NCBI GenBank assembly: GCA_001548435.1
Contig: AP017308.1
Location: 124,001-188,000, forward strand
Reading direction: 5' to 3'
DNA from: Leptolyngbya sp. NIES-3755
GTDB lineage: Bacteria > Cyanobacteriota > Cyanobacteriia > Leptolyngbyales > Leptolyngbyaceae
DNA length: 64,000 nt
The notes under the pieces are model-generated. The model had not been told where the DNA came from and made no database searches. It was given only the letters and a program-made list of their open reading frames with translations. The translations under genes were made by a program, and so were the position numbers. This document shows, in pieces, positions 1-8,269 of the stretch; positions within the stretch are counted from its first letter, which is position 1, and each line of letters starts with the position of its first letter.

Positions 1-1990
1 CAACCGGATCAATGTTCACTTCTTCAACGCGAACATCACCGCGAATTTCAAAGCTGTTGAGATAGCTCATTGGGTCATCAGGATTGAAGACTTTACCATC
101 AAACAGCGCGAAAGATTTACGATCGCCTTCATTGTCCGGGAAGCCAACTTCACGAGCCGCCCGACCATAAAGATCGACACGACGAACCCGCTCTGTGATT
201 TCGATCCAGTTGCGTGGGAAGGGAGTAATACCCCATCTTGCAAGCTGCGTTAGAATCCACAGTCCTTCTACGCGACCAGGACAGTTTGCATTGTCCACAT
301 GAAACTGATTAAAGCGTAAGAGATGGCTTGGAGCTTCACCTGTTCCTTTGTCATAGTCATCAATGAATCCAGGACGAGCGAATTCTGCGGCTGGACCCAC
401 GTACTGAGGACGAGCAAGCAAGCTCAGAATCTCTTCACGATTTCTACGATCGTCACAGTATTCACAAGCTTCGAGTAGTGCTTTTACCAACGCATTGTGC
501 GTTTCTGGATGCAGATTCGTCCAATCTTCCCGGACTCCTAGAACTTTCTCCGGGTGTCCTTGCCAGATATCCGCATCAGTTGCGATCGCATATCCTGTTC
601 CTTCTTTGATAGCGCGGGAGTTCCAAGGTTCACCCACACAATATCCGTCAATGTTACCTGCCACTAAGTTCGATACCATTTGTGGGGGTGGAACCACAGT
701 GAGTGCGAGGTCTTTGTCTGGATCAATTCCACCCGATGCTAACCAATACCGCAGCATGAGATTGTGCATCGAAGTCGGATATACCACACCCAAAGTATGA
801 GCACGATCCTGTGTTTCTTCCAGGAATCGCTTGAAATCAGAAAGCGATCGCACTCCCCGTTCTAAAAAGGTTTTCTTCAGCGTAATTGCATTTCCGTTTC
901 GCGATGTCACCAAAGCTGTGACCACTGGAAGCGGTGCATGACCTCCATATCCGAGCGTCATTGCTAATGGCATTGCTGCAACCATTTGAGCCGCATCGAG
1001 CCGACCTGTGCGAATTCCTTCTGAGATTGCTTTCCAGCTTGGTTCGCGACTCAGAGTAACTTCTTCCAATCCATGTTTCTTGAAGAAGCCTTTTTCTTGA
1101 GCCACAATCAGCGGTGCACAGTCAGTCAGAGGAACAAAGCCGATTTCGAGATTGACTTTTTCTAAGCCGTTTCTGGCGATCGCAATTTTCTCTTTCGCCT
1201 GACGTTTCTTCGCTCGTTTCTGCTGGTTGAGGAAGTAAATCATCTCATTCCGTAGAGCATAGTAGCTCGGATGATTTACCACTTCCAAACGGTTACGAGG
1301 ACGTGGAATCGGTACTGAAAGAATCTGTCCGATATGCGCTTCTGGTCCATTTGTCAGCATCACAATCCGATCGCTGAGCAGCAATGCTTCATCCACATCG
1401 TGCGTCACCATAATGCAAGTCACATTGTTTTCTTGCGCGATCGACATTAATTGCTGCTGTAGATTCCCTCTAGTCAGTGCGTCTAATGCTCCGAATGGTT
1501 CATCGAGTAAGAGCAACTTTGGACGGATTGCGAGGGCACGTGCGATCGCAACTCGTTGTTTCATCCCACCAGATAGTTCTTTCGGCTTTTTGTCGGCTGC
1601 ATGGCGCAGTCCCACCATATCAATGTGACGTTCTACAACTTCACTCCGCTCTTCTTTCGGAGCATCTTTCATCACCTTATCGACTGCTAGCGCAATGTTC
1701 TCGCGAACGGTCTTCCAAGGTAAGAGCGAATAGTTTTGGAACACCATCATGCGATCGGGACCTGGCTCTTTGATTTGCCGACCTTCGAGGATCACGCCAC
1801 CCGTCGAAGCCTGATCCAATCCCGCAATAATGTTCAGCAATGTGGACTTACCACAGCCCGAATGTCCGATAAAAGAAATGAACTCGCCTTGTTTGATCTT
1901 GAGTTCAATGTTCTTCAGCGCAATGTACTCGCCGCCATCTTTGAGCGGAAATATCTTATCTACGTGGTCAACTTCTAGAAAAACAGACAT
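1..1990 (-). CDS. nrtC: Nitrate/nitrite ABC transporter ATPase NrtC (3' end outside window)
   Basis: ATP-binding subunit of the cyanobacterial nitrate/nitrite importer. Translating the minus strand from the ATG at 1990 gives an ABC ATPase first (Walker A GHSGCGKST, signature LSGGMKQR, Walker B LLLLDEP). After residue about 280 follows a second domain resembling the substrate-binding protein NrtA (for example GFVPLTDCAPLIVA and VGEPWNSR). That fusion is specific to NrtC, where the C-terminal domain is a regulatory sensor. About 663 codons are present, close to the usual full length, so only a few residues lie beyond the left edge. It follows nrtB by 21 bases in the nirA-nrtABC operon and acts on the cytoplasmic face of the inner membrane. 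Confidence 0.96.
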   Translation of the reverse strand, partial: MSVFLEVDHVDKIFPLKDGGEYIALKNIELKIKQGEFISFIGHSGCGKSTLLNIIAGLDQASTGGVILEGRQIKEPGPDRMMVFQNYSLLPWKTVRENIALAVDKVMKDAPKEERSEVVERHIDMVGLRHAADKKPKELSGGMKQRVAIARALAIRPKLLLLDEPFGALDALTRGNLQQQLMSIAQENNVTCIMVTHDVDEALLLSDRIVMLTNGPEAHIGQILSVPIPRPRNRLEVVNHPSYYALRNEMIYFLNQQKRAKKRQAKEKIAIARNGLEKVNLEIGFVPLTDCAPLIVAQEKGFFKKHGLEEVTLSREPSWKAISEGIRTGRLDAAQMVAAMPLAMTLGYGGHAPLPVVTALVTSRNGNAITLKKTFLERGVRSLSDFKRFLEETQDRAHTLGVVYPTSMHNLMLRYWLASGGIDPDKDLALTVVPPPQMVSNLVAGNIDGYCVGEPWNSRAIKEGTGYAIATDADIWQGHPEKVLGVREDWTNLHPETHNALVKALLEACEYCDDRRNREEILSLLARPQYVGPAAEFARPGFIDDYDKGTGEAPSHLLRFNQFHVDNANCPGRVEGLWILTQLARWGITPFPRNWIEITERVRRVDLYGRAAREVGFPDNEGDRKSFALFDGKVFNPDDPMSYLNSFEIRGDVRVEEVNIDPV

Positions 1991-2011
1991 AGCAACTCAG
2001 GGGTGAAGGGT

Positions 2012-2845
2012 TTAGTGGTCAGAAGTGATGCGTGAACCGATCCAGCCAACAAAGCGATCGAGCGCTAAACCGACTAAACCAACCAACAAGACACAGATGA
2101 TGATTTGGCTCATGCTATCTTCGTTGCCTGCGTTGTAAGCATCCCAAATCTTGAACCCGATACCGCCCTCAGCTTTGAGCATTTCTGCGGCAACGATCGC
2201 CAACCACGCTAAACCAATCCCAATTCGCAATCCACCAAACACATACGGCACTGTAGAAGGAACTAAGATACTAAAGAAGTAATCTCTGCCTGACAGTTTT
2301 AGCACCTTTGCAACGTTGTTATAGTCCTGTGGAATTTGCTGCACCCCAACGGCAGTGTTGATTACGATCGGCCAAATTGCAGTAATGAAGATGACAAAAA
2401 TCGCCGCAGGGTCATTGTTTTGGAAAATTCCTAATGCGATCGGCAACCATGCTAGCGGCGGAACCGTTCTGAGAACTTGCACGATCGGGTCAAGACCGTT
2501 CTGCATGAACTTACTCACACCGAGCAGAACACCCAACCCAATCCCGACCACAGCCGCGAGCACATAGCCTAATGCGACCCGCTGCAAACTGATCAAGATT
2601 TGCAAGCCTAGCCCTTTATCCGTACCACCATTGTCATAGAACGGATCGAGAATCAATCTCCAGGTTTGCTCGATGACTTTGATCGGTCCCGGCATTTTCG
2701 ATTCTGGACTTGCACAGAGCGCTTGCCAAAGCACCAGGGCAATTCCCACACAGATGATGACTGGAACGATCGAGGTGCTGAATTTCTTAACGATTTCTGA
2801 GAACTTTGAGGGTCGAGCGGGACGAAGAGACGGGTTAATAGTCAT
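2012..2845 (-). CDS. nrtB: Nitrate/nitrite ABC transporter permease NrtB
   Basis: Membrane-spanning subunit of the nitrate importer, 277 residues, the usual length. It is strongly hydrophobic with about six membrane segments. The cytoplasmic loop contains the EAA-like motif of binding-protein-dependent permeases around residues 180-200 (KVLKLSGRDYFFSILVPSTVP). It lies between nrtA (65 bases upstream) and nrtC (21 bases downstream) on one strand, so the three are almost certainly co-transcribed from the nirA promoter. No clear Shine-Dalgarno precedes the ATG, which suggests translation depends on the upstream message. Confidence 0.96.
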   Translation of the reverse strand: MTINPSLRPARPSKFSEIVKKFSTSIVPVIICVGIALVLWQALCASPESKMPGPIKVIEQTWRLILDPFYDNGGTDKGLGLQILISLQRVALGYVLAAVVGIGLGVLLGVSKFMQNGLDPIVQVLRTVPPLAWLPIALGIFQNNDPAAIFVIFITAIWPIVINTAVGVQQIPQDYNNVAKVLKLSGRDYFFSILVPSTVPYVFGGLRIGIGLAWLAIVAAEMLKAEGGIGFKIWDAYNAGNEDSMSQIIICVLLVGLVGLALDRFVGWIGSRITSDH

Positions 2846-2910
2846 GAGAGGAGAGGTTTGTAGTGAAGGATGAAGAGTGAGGGACTAGCAACCTAGCCCC
2901 TCGGAGTCAC

Positions 2911-4248
2911 TTAGGCTTTCTTGATTTTCAAGCTATCGAGGTAAGCTTTCGGATTTGCTGGATCAAAGGTCACTTTATCAAAGAACGTTTCGACTCCACG
3001 CGATGCAACATCTTTCGGAATCGCAGCTTCTTGAGCGATCGCTTTTGCAGCAGCTTCCCAGAGATCAGAACGGTTCACTTTGTCTACTAATGCTTTCACA
3101 TCGGTGTTAGCTTCAAACTTGCCCCAACGCATATTTTCAGTGATGAACCAAGTATCGTGGCTCTTGAACGGATAAGCTGCATCCTCACGCCAGAACTTCA
3201 TCAGCAAATCGCTATTCTGCAAGGTGCGACCATTGCCCATGTCAAAGTTGCCTTTCGCCCGTTCGATAATGTCTGATACTGGAGCTTTGACGTACTTGTC
3301 TGCCGAGAGAATTTGGCACATTTCCTCTTTGTTCTCATCTTTGTCGCACCACATTTGGGCTTCGAGAACTGCCATCATCAAAGCTTTGGTTGCTTTCGGG
3401 TGCTTATCGACCCAATCTGCTCTCATGCTGAAAGACTTCTCAGGATGGTTCTTCCACAGCTCTCCAGTGGTGACTGCTGTGTAGCCGAGTTTCTTGGACA
3501 CTAAGCGATCGTTCCAAGGTTCTCCCACACAGAACGCATCCATCGTTTTGGTTTCCATGTTGGCAACCATTTGAGGCGGCGGAACAACCACGAGGTCAAC
3601 ATCGGTATCGGGATTGATCCCGCCTGCTGCTAACCAGTAGCGCATCCACAAATCGTGAGTTCCACCAGGGAAAGTGATTGCTGCTTTGAATTTCTTACCT
3701 GCGGCTGCGGCTTCTGCAATTTTCGCTTTCAGAGGAGAACTATCTGCTGCAAGTTTGAGATCTGCATAGTCATTCGAGACAGAAATGCCTTGTCCATCCG
3801 TATTCAAGCGCCCCAAGATATACATTGGCACTGGAGTGTTACCTTTGGTAATCTTTCCGGTAGACAGGAAGTATGGAATCGGGGTGAGAATGTGAGCGCC
3901 ATCAATGCCGCCTTTGTCTGAACCGAGTTCCAGGTTATCGCGAACGACTGCCCAAGAGGTTTGCTTGGTGACGGATACATCTTTCATGCCGTACTTGGCA
4001 AATAAGCCCTTTTCCAATGCAATGATCAAGGGTGCAGAGTCGGTGAGTGCAATAAATCCAAGCTTAGCAGTTGTAACTTCGGGTGCATCTGCCGCACTGA
4101 TATTTACCGCAGGAGAAGCAACCGGAGAGGATGAACCACTCGAAGCACTTTTGCTGTTCAGTCCGGTGCTACAACCATTGATAACAACTGCTCCAGCGGC
4201 GGTCGCGCCTGCGGTAAAGAGAAACTTACGTCGGGAAAGATTAGACAT
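2911..4248 (-). CDS. nrtA: Nitrate/nitrite-binding lipoprotein NrtA
   Basis: Periplasmic-side binding protein that captures nitrate and nitrite for NrtB/NrtC; 445 residues. The N-terminus combines a twin-arginine-like SRRKFLF motif, a hydrophobic stretch and a lipobox (VINGC), so it is probably exported and lipid-anchored to the outer face of the inner membrane. After a Ser/Ala/Pro linker comes the NrtA fold, with segments GFIALTDSAPLIIALEKG, FPGGTHDLWMRYW and CVGEPWNDR shared with the C-terminal domain of NrtC. AAGGA lies about 7 bases before the ATG. It is second in the operon, 86 bases after nirA. Confidence 0.96.
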   Translation of the reverse strand: MSNLSRRKFLFTAGATAAGAVVINGCSTGLNSKSASSGSSSPVASPAVNISAADAPEVTTAKLGFIALTDSAPLIIALEKGLFAKYGMKDVSVTKQTSWAVVRDNLELGSDKGGIDGAHILTPIPYFLSTGKITKGNTPVPMYILGRLNTDGQGISVSNDYADLKLAADSSPLKAKIAEAAAAGKKFKAAITFPGGTHDLWMRYWLAAGGINPDTDVDLVVVPPPQMVANMETKTMDAFCVGEPWNDRLVSKKLGYTAVTTGELWKNHPEKSFSMRADWVDKHPKATKALMMAVLEAQMWCDKDENKEEMCQILSADKYVKAPVSDIIERAKGNFDMGNGRTLQNSDLLMKFWREDAAYPFKSHDTWFITENMRWGKFEANTDVKALVDKVNRSDLWEAAAKAIAQEAAIPKDVASRGVETFFDKVTFDPANPKAYLDSLKIKKA

Positions 4249-4291
4249 TGAATCGTCCTTTGGGAAATGTACTGGGGAGTTAAGGGAAACA

Positions 4292-4306
4292 ACAGCGAAG
4301 TGCTGT
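4292..4306 (-). other. Small hairpin between nirA and nrtA
   Basis: ACAGC and GCTGT pair around a 5-base loop in the 86-base nirA-nrtA gap. There is no strong U-tract. It could be a processing or partial termination site that sets different nirA and nrt levels; this is weak evidence. Confidence 0.25.
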
Positions 4307-4334
4307 GGAGTGTGGGAGCGAACAAACTTTGGGG

Positions 4335-6287
4335 TTAGGCATCGAGAACAATGCGACCCACCGGACGAGCGATGCAGGTGAGGATTTTTCCAGAAGCTCG
4401 ATCGAGATCATCGAGTCCATCCGGTTCTCCGTCATACCTGACTTCGCCTTCGAGTAATGTGCATTTGCAACTTCCGCAAGTTCCAGACCGACAAGAGCTA
4501 TCGATCGAGACTTCTGCTTGATCTGCAACATCCAGAATGAAATCATCCTGCGTACAGGTCACATCCTTACTGGACTTAGCAAAACTTACAGTTGCCGGAG
4601 CCGCCACTGCTGTTTCGGTTTTTACAATCGGTGGCGAACTCAACACATACTCAAATTCTTGTGAAACCGTTGATTTCCCGTTCGAGGTTTCGACTTCGGG
4701 TCGATCAAGGGTAATCAATGCGGTTTGAGCAGGACGCGCTGATTCGGGCATTTCTGACCAAGGACGCGCTCCAAACTGCTCGATCAGAATCTCGTGCAAG
4801 ATTGGCTTCAGGTCTTCACAGGGAATGCTCTTTCTGACACAGGTTCCAAGTTCAGCATGTTTGCCAACTTTTCCACCCATGTAAAGATCAACGCCTTCGA
4901 CGGTGCGCCCATCTTTGCGGACTTTCGTGCCCATCATCCCGATATCTGCCACTTGCGGCTGTCCACAAGAGTTCGGGCAACCTGTCCAATGAATCCGAAC
5001 CGGTTTTGGGCAGTACAAGTCTTGCTCTAGTTCTTGAATCAATGCAACTGCACGATTCTTGGTTTCGATCAAAGCAAAGTTACAGAACTGTGCACCTGTA
5101 CAAGAGACTAAAGCACGAGAAAGATTTTGAGGCTCGATCGAGAATCGTTTAACCAGTGGTTCTCTCAGCAAGGCTGAAACTCGTGAATCCGGCACATTCG
5201 GAATAATCACGTTTTGTTCAACCGTAAAGCGAACTTCACCACTGCCGTAAACTTCTGCAATTCGAGCAAGATCAAACAAGTCTTGAGCAAACATTCGCCC
5301 GACCGGAACATGCAAGCCCACATAGTTCAATCCAGGCTGTTTTTGAGCATGAATGCCAATGTGATCGCGCTTGTCCCAGAGAATCTCATCTTTCGGAGCA
5401 GCAGGAACAAACGCATGTCCTAACTGTTTCTCAACGGCTTCGCGGAATTGATCCAGACCGAGTTCATCAATCAGCCACATCAAGCGAGCTTTCTGACGAT
5501 TCGCTCTCAATCCTAAATCGCGATACACCGTTAAGATCGCTTCGCAAACTGCAACCACATCACGCGGATCAACCCAAGCATTCAGAGGAATTGCTGCATC
5601 ACAGCGTTTTGCTGAGAAAAAGCCACCGACCAAGACATTAAATCCGAGAGTGCCATCTTTGTAAGCAGGAACGAAAGCGATGTCATTGATTTCTGCGTGA
5701 ACCGAATTATCTCGGCAACCTGCGATCGCAATATTGAACTTACGCGGCAGATTACTAAAGCTCGGATTACCACGACCATTGTTCGTGATCATGTCCTGTA
5801 CTTTTCTGACCAGTCCGCGAGTATCAATCAACTCATCTGCATCAATGCCCGCGACAGGCGATCCAGTGATGTTGCGAACGTTATCCATCCCAGACTGAAT
5901 GCTCGTCAATCCAGCCTGATCAAACTTCCGAAAAATTTCTGGTAAATCTTCGATCCGAATCCCGCGCAGTTGAACATTTTGGCGCGTGGTGATATCCGCA
6001 GTGCCATCATCGCCATAACGCTGTAGGACTTCTCCTAACACTCGCGTTTGTCCACTGGTGAGAATCCCATTCGGAATCCGCATCCGCATCATGAACTTTC
6101 CTGGAGTGACCGGACGGAAAAACACGCCCAACCACTTCAAACGATGATCGCGATCGGTTTCATCCATCGCCTCCCAGCCCAGCCGAGCAAACTGCTCCAA
6201 CTCCGCTTTTACTGCAAGACCATCTTTCTCTGCTTTGAGTTTTTCAAACTTATTCTGAGTAGGCGCAGATGTAAGGGTGTCTGTCAT
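4335..6287 (-). CDS. nirA: Ferredoxin-nitrite reductase NirA with C-terminal [2Fe-2S] ferredoxin domain
   Basis: Reduces nitrite to ammonium with six electrons from ferredoxin. It is 650 residues against about 510 for ordinary cyanobacterial NirA. Residues 1-520 are the sirohaem/[4Fe-4S] enzyme, with cluster cysteines in CTGAQFC (about residue 395) and GCPNSCGQ (about 437). After a linker of about 40 residues rich in Ser, Thr, Ala and Val, the last 90 residues form a plant-type ferredoxin with CRSGTCGSC (C-x4-C-x2-C, about residue 600) and a fourth Cys in ILTCIARP. The fused ferredoxin presumably feeds electrons internally. This extension is known from Plectonema (Leptolyngbya) boryanum. It is the first gene of the nirA-nrtABC operon, behind an NtcA promoter. 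Confidence 0.97.
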   Translation of the reverse strand: MTDTLTSAPTQNKFEKLKAEKDGLAVKAELEQFARLGWEAMDETDRDHRLKWLGVFFRPVTPGKFMMRMRIPNGILTSGQTRVLGEVLQRYGDDGTADITTRQNVQLRGIRIEDLPEIFRKFDQAGLTSIQSGMDNVRNITGSPVAGIDADELIDTRGLVRKVQDMITNNGRGNPSFSNLPRKFNIAIAGCRDNSVHAEINDIAFVPAYKDGTLGFNVLVGGFFSAKRCDAAIPLNAWVDPRDVVAVCEAILTVYRDLGLRANRQKARLMWLIDELGLDQFREAVEKQLGHAFVPAAPKDEILWDKRDHIGIHAQKQPGLNYVGLHVPVGRMFAQDLFDLARIAEVYGSGEVRFTVEQNVIIPNVPDSRVSALLREPLVKRFSIEPQNLSRALVSCTGAQFCNFALIETKNRAVALIQELEQDLYCPKPVRIHWTGCPNSCGQPQVADIGMMGTKVRKDGRTVEGVDLYMGGKVGKHAELGTCVRKSIPCEDLKPILHEILIEQFGARPWSEMPESARPAQTALITLDRPEVETSNGKSTVSQEFEYVLSSPPIVKTETAVAAPATVSFAKSSKDVTCTQDDFILDVADQAEVSIDSSCRSGTCGSCKCTLLEGEVRYDGEPDGLDDLDRASGKILTCIARPVGRIVLDA

Positions 6288-6378
6288 GGATTGAGCCTAT
6301 AGATAAAAGTGTTGCAAAGCGAACACAAAAGCGGTCTTTTCGCAACCGTGATTCGGTGTAACGCTGACCGATGAAGTA

Positions 6379-6420
6379 AAGGTAATTGGGATCTCAGAGG
6401 AATTTCGTATCTAGAGTTAC
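6379..6420 (-). promoter_or_regulatory. NtcA-activated promoter of nirA-nrtABC
   Basis: On the minus strand GTA-N8-TAC (6420-6407, a perfect NtcA site) is followed after exactly 22 bases by TACCTT (6384-6379), matching the TAN3T -10 box. This is the canonical class II NtcA promoter, predicting a start near 6372 and a leader of about 85 bases. NtcA is the CRP-family nitrogen regulator that responds to 2-oxoglutarate, so the operon should be induced when ammonium is scarce. Confidence 0.9.
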
Positions 6421-6532
6421 AAAATATTTCGTAATATGACGTTTCTGCATGAGCGCGATTCGCTTTCGTCATCTACCATCGGAAATACGTCAGGGGGATT
6501 ACTTTAGAACAAAGAGCACAAAGGAGAAGGCG

Positions 6533-6952
6533 ATGCGCCGTCGAACTTTTTTATCGTGGGCTGGTTTTGGTTGGATGATGAGTCGAATTCCTGCTGCGTT
6601 GACTGCGTTTCTTGCAGCGTGTACGGGTCAACAGCGGAGTGCAACAGGATTGGAAACGGTAGGTACGATCGCGGATTTGGATGCAAAAGGCATATTACAA
6701 ACGGAGTCACCTGCTCCAATTTTGGTGATTCGGAATCCGACTGATCCAAAAACGTTGATTGCCGTCAATTCGACTTGTACCCATCAGGGGTGCTTAGTCG
6801 CTTGGAATGCAGAACGCAAGTCGTTTGTATGTCCGTGTCATGGTGCGGCGTATGCGGCGGATGGATCAGTTCAGAAAGAACCTGCAACAAAAGCGTTGAC
6901 GACTTATCCGGTTCAAGTCGATGGGCAGAATGTTCAAGTCAAACTGGGCTAA
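6533..6952 (+). CDS. Tat-exported Rieske [2Fe-2S] protein
   Basis: Small Rieske iron-sulphur protein of 139 residues. The start at 6533 is chosen because AAGGAG lies just upstream and it begins MRRRTFLSW, a twin-arginine signal; the open frame extends 28 codons further upstream without a ribosome site. A hydrophobic stretch ends at AACTG, a possible lipobox. The cluster ligands are CTHQGC (about residue 83) and CPCHG (about residue 100), giving two Cys and two His. It is divergent from nirA across a shared 245-base promoter region. Small Rieske proteins of this type in cyanobacteria are periplasmic or plasma-membrane electron carriers; a link to nitrate assimilation is only suggested by position. 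Confidence 0.88.
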   Translation: MRRRTFLSWAGFGWMMSRIPAALTAFLAACTGQQRSATGLETVGTIADLDAKGILQTESPAPILVIRNPTDPKTLIAVNSTCTHQGCLVAWNAERKSFVCPCHGAAYAADGSVQKEPATKALTTYPVQVDGQNVQVKLG

Positions 6953-7028
6953 TGCGCTCTTAGGTAGAGGAAGGTCGATCGACATTGTTCCACCGTTGAG
7001 TTAACCCTAAATCATTGGAGATTTGGCT

Positions 7029-7268
7029 ATGACTCAGGCGGCTACACAAAACGATCGTGCACTTAGCAACCTCGAATATGACTTGCTGACGGCTCTTCAG
7101 AACAAAGCAGAAGCAGTAAAAGCTTACGAAACTTACATTCAAGATGCTGAGCAACAACAGTCTCAACCTTGTGTTGAACTATTCCGCAAGTTAAGAGATG
7201 CGGATATTCAGACGGCTCAGGAAATTCGTCATCACCTTCAACAAGTGATGCAAAACGGTCGGATGTAG
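7029..7268 (+). CDS. Small helical protein of unknown function
   Basis: 79 residues from the ATG at 7029, which has GGAG 8 bases upstream. The sequence is highly helical and acidic/Gln-rich, with heptad-like patterns (LEYDLLTALQNKAEAVKAY, then LFRKLRDADIQTAQEIRHHL) suggesting a two-helix bundle. I do not recognise a family with certainty. It follows the Rieske gene by 76 bases on the same strand and could be co-transcribed. The next 150 bases are a repeat element. Confidence 0.75.
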   Translation: MTQAATQNDRALSNLEYDLLTALQNKAEAVKAYETYIQDAEQQQSQPCVELFRKLRDADIQTAQEIRHHLQQVMQNGRM

Positions 7269-7276
7269 ACTAGACC

Positions 7277-7428
7277 TCTTGCGTGAATGCCATGGCGAAT
7301 AGAATTCGCGGCTAAACAAACGAAGTCCACCTTCGTGGACTAAGAAAAACGGCTGTTAGTGTGCGAAGGCACACTTTGTCTGTATAGCCCCGAATTCCAT
7401 TCGGTGGGCATTTTAGATTCACGCAAGA
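7277..7428. repeat. MITE-like palindromic repeat element (152 bp)
   Basis: Perfect 12-bp terminal inverted repeats (TCTTGCGTGAAT at 7277-7288 and its complement at 7417-7428) enclose a second, imperfect inverted pair of about 22 bp, centred on GAATTC at 7302 and 7392. Two short hairpins lie inside: GTCCACcttcGTGGAC (7325-7340) and GTGTGCgaagGCACAC near 7359-7374. The whole can fold as a cruciform with two side arms. It has no coding capacity. It looks like a non-autonomous mobile repeat of the kind scattered through cyanobacterial genomes. Confidence 0.7.
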
Positions 7429-7496
7429 AGTTTAATGATTCGGGCGATCGATCTGGTTACGATGAAAGCTCGATCGTTTCTTGATTTAACCGAATC

Positions 7497-7556
7497 AAAA
7501 AGCTGTGGCGCTAGTTCAAGTAGAGCATCCTACTTTTGCAGCACCACAGCTTTTTT
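7497..7556 (-). terminator. Terminator of the fasciclin-domain gene
   Basis: AAAAAGCTGTGG (7497-7508) pairs with CCACAGCTTTTT (7544-7555); an inner AAGTAG/CTACTT hairpin sits in the loop. It lies just past the stop of the leftward gene ending at 7576. Because both strands have a U-tract it can also stop rightward transcription. Confidence 0.8.
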
Positions 7557-7575
7557 AATGGTTCAAATCTATTCT

Positions 7576-8163
7576 CTATTTCAACGATCCCAACTGCTGA
7601 CGAATCTCGCGGGGCAAAAGAATTCGATCGATGGCATGAATGACCCCATTAGAAGCCAAAAGATCCGCTTGCACCACTCGTGCATCATTCACAATCACGC
7701 GCCCTGGAGTAACATCAACCGAAACGCCGCCCCCCAAGGTTTTAAGATTTCCGTTGCGGAGCTGTTTCGAGGTGAGTTCACCCGGTACAACGTGATACGC
7801 CAAAATTCGCGCCAACAATGCTCGATTTCGAGGAGCAACCAGTTTTTCTACCGTTCCCGCAGGAAGAGCCGCAAATGCCGCATCCGTTGGCGCAAAAATC
7901 GTAACGCGTTGACCGGGCTGAATGGCTGTTCCAACTCCCGCCGCTTGGATTGCTGCCGCTAAAGTCGTGAATTGACCTGCACGAGAGGCTCCCTGCAAAA
8001 GCTGAGTGACAGTCAGATTGCGAGTATTGATCGGAGCAGGTCTCGTCGTAGGTGTAGGGCTAGGAATTGGCGTGGGAGTTTGAGCGATCGCGCTTTGTGA
8101 CACGATAGTCAGTGTAGTCGCGATCCCCATCAGTAAAACGAAGTGACGAAATCGAGCAAACAT
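7576..8163 (-). CDS. Secreted fasciclin (FAS1) domain protein
   Basis: 195 residues. A signal peptide (cleavage likely after AIAQ) is followed by a Pro/Thr linker and then one FAS1 domain, about residues 50-190. Family hallmarks are TIFAPTDAAFAALP, ILAYHVVPG and NGVIHAIDRILLP. FAS1 domains act in cell adhesion or extracellular matrix contacts, so an extracytoplasmic role is expected. It is a monocistronic gene with its own terminator. No partner gene is evident next to it. Confidence 0.9.
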   Translation of the reverse strand: MFARFRHFVLLMGIATTLTIVSQSAIAQTPTPIPSPTPTTRPAPINTRNLTVTQLLQGASRAGQFTTLAAAIQAAGVGTAIQPGQRVTIFAPTDAAFAALPAGTVEKLVAPRNRALLARILAYHVVPGELTSKQLRNGNLKTLGGGVSVDVTPGRVIVNDARVVQADLLASNGVIHAIDRILLPREIRQQLGSLK

Positions 8164-8269
8164 TGAAACCCTGTCCTTCTAGTAAAAGCCACCGATACGT
8201 TAATACGATCGCGAAGTAATCTCAACAGCCTCTTGATAGATAAAATAGCGTTGTGAAACATGTTAAAAC

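Noticed and set aside
1413-1978. Three plus-strand open frames over nrtC
   Set aside because: Shadows of the nrtC coding strand; the minus-strand translation gives a complete ABC ATPase.
7497-7556. Possible small RNA in the three-way stem with inner AAGTAG/CTACTT hairpin
   Set aside because: Position directly after a stop codon and the T-tracts make a terminator the simpler reading.
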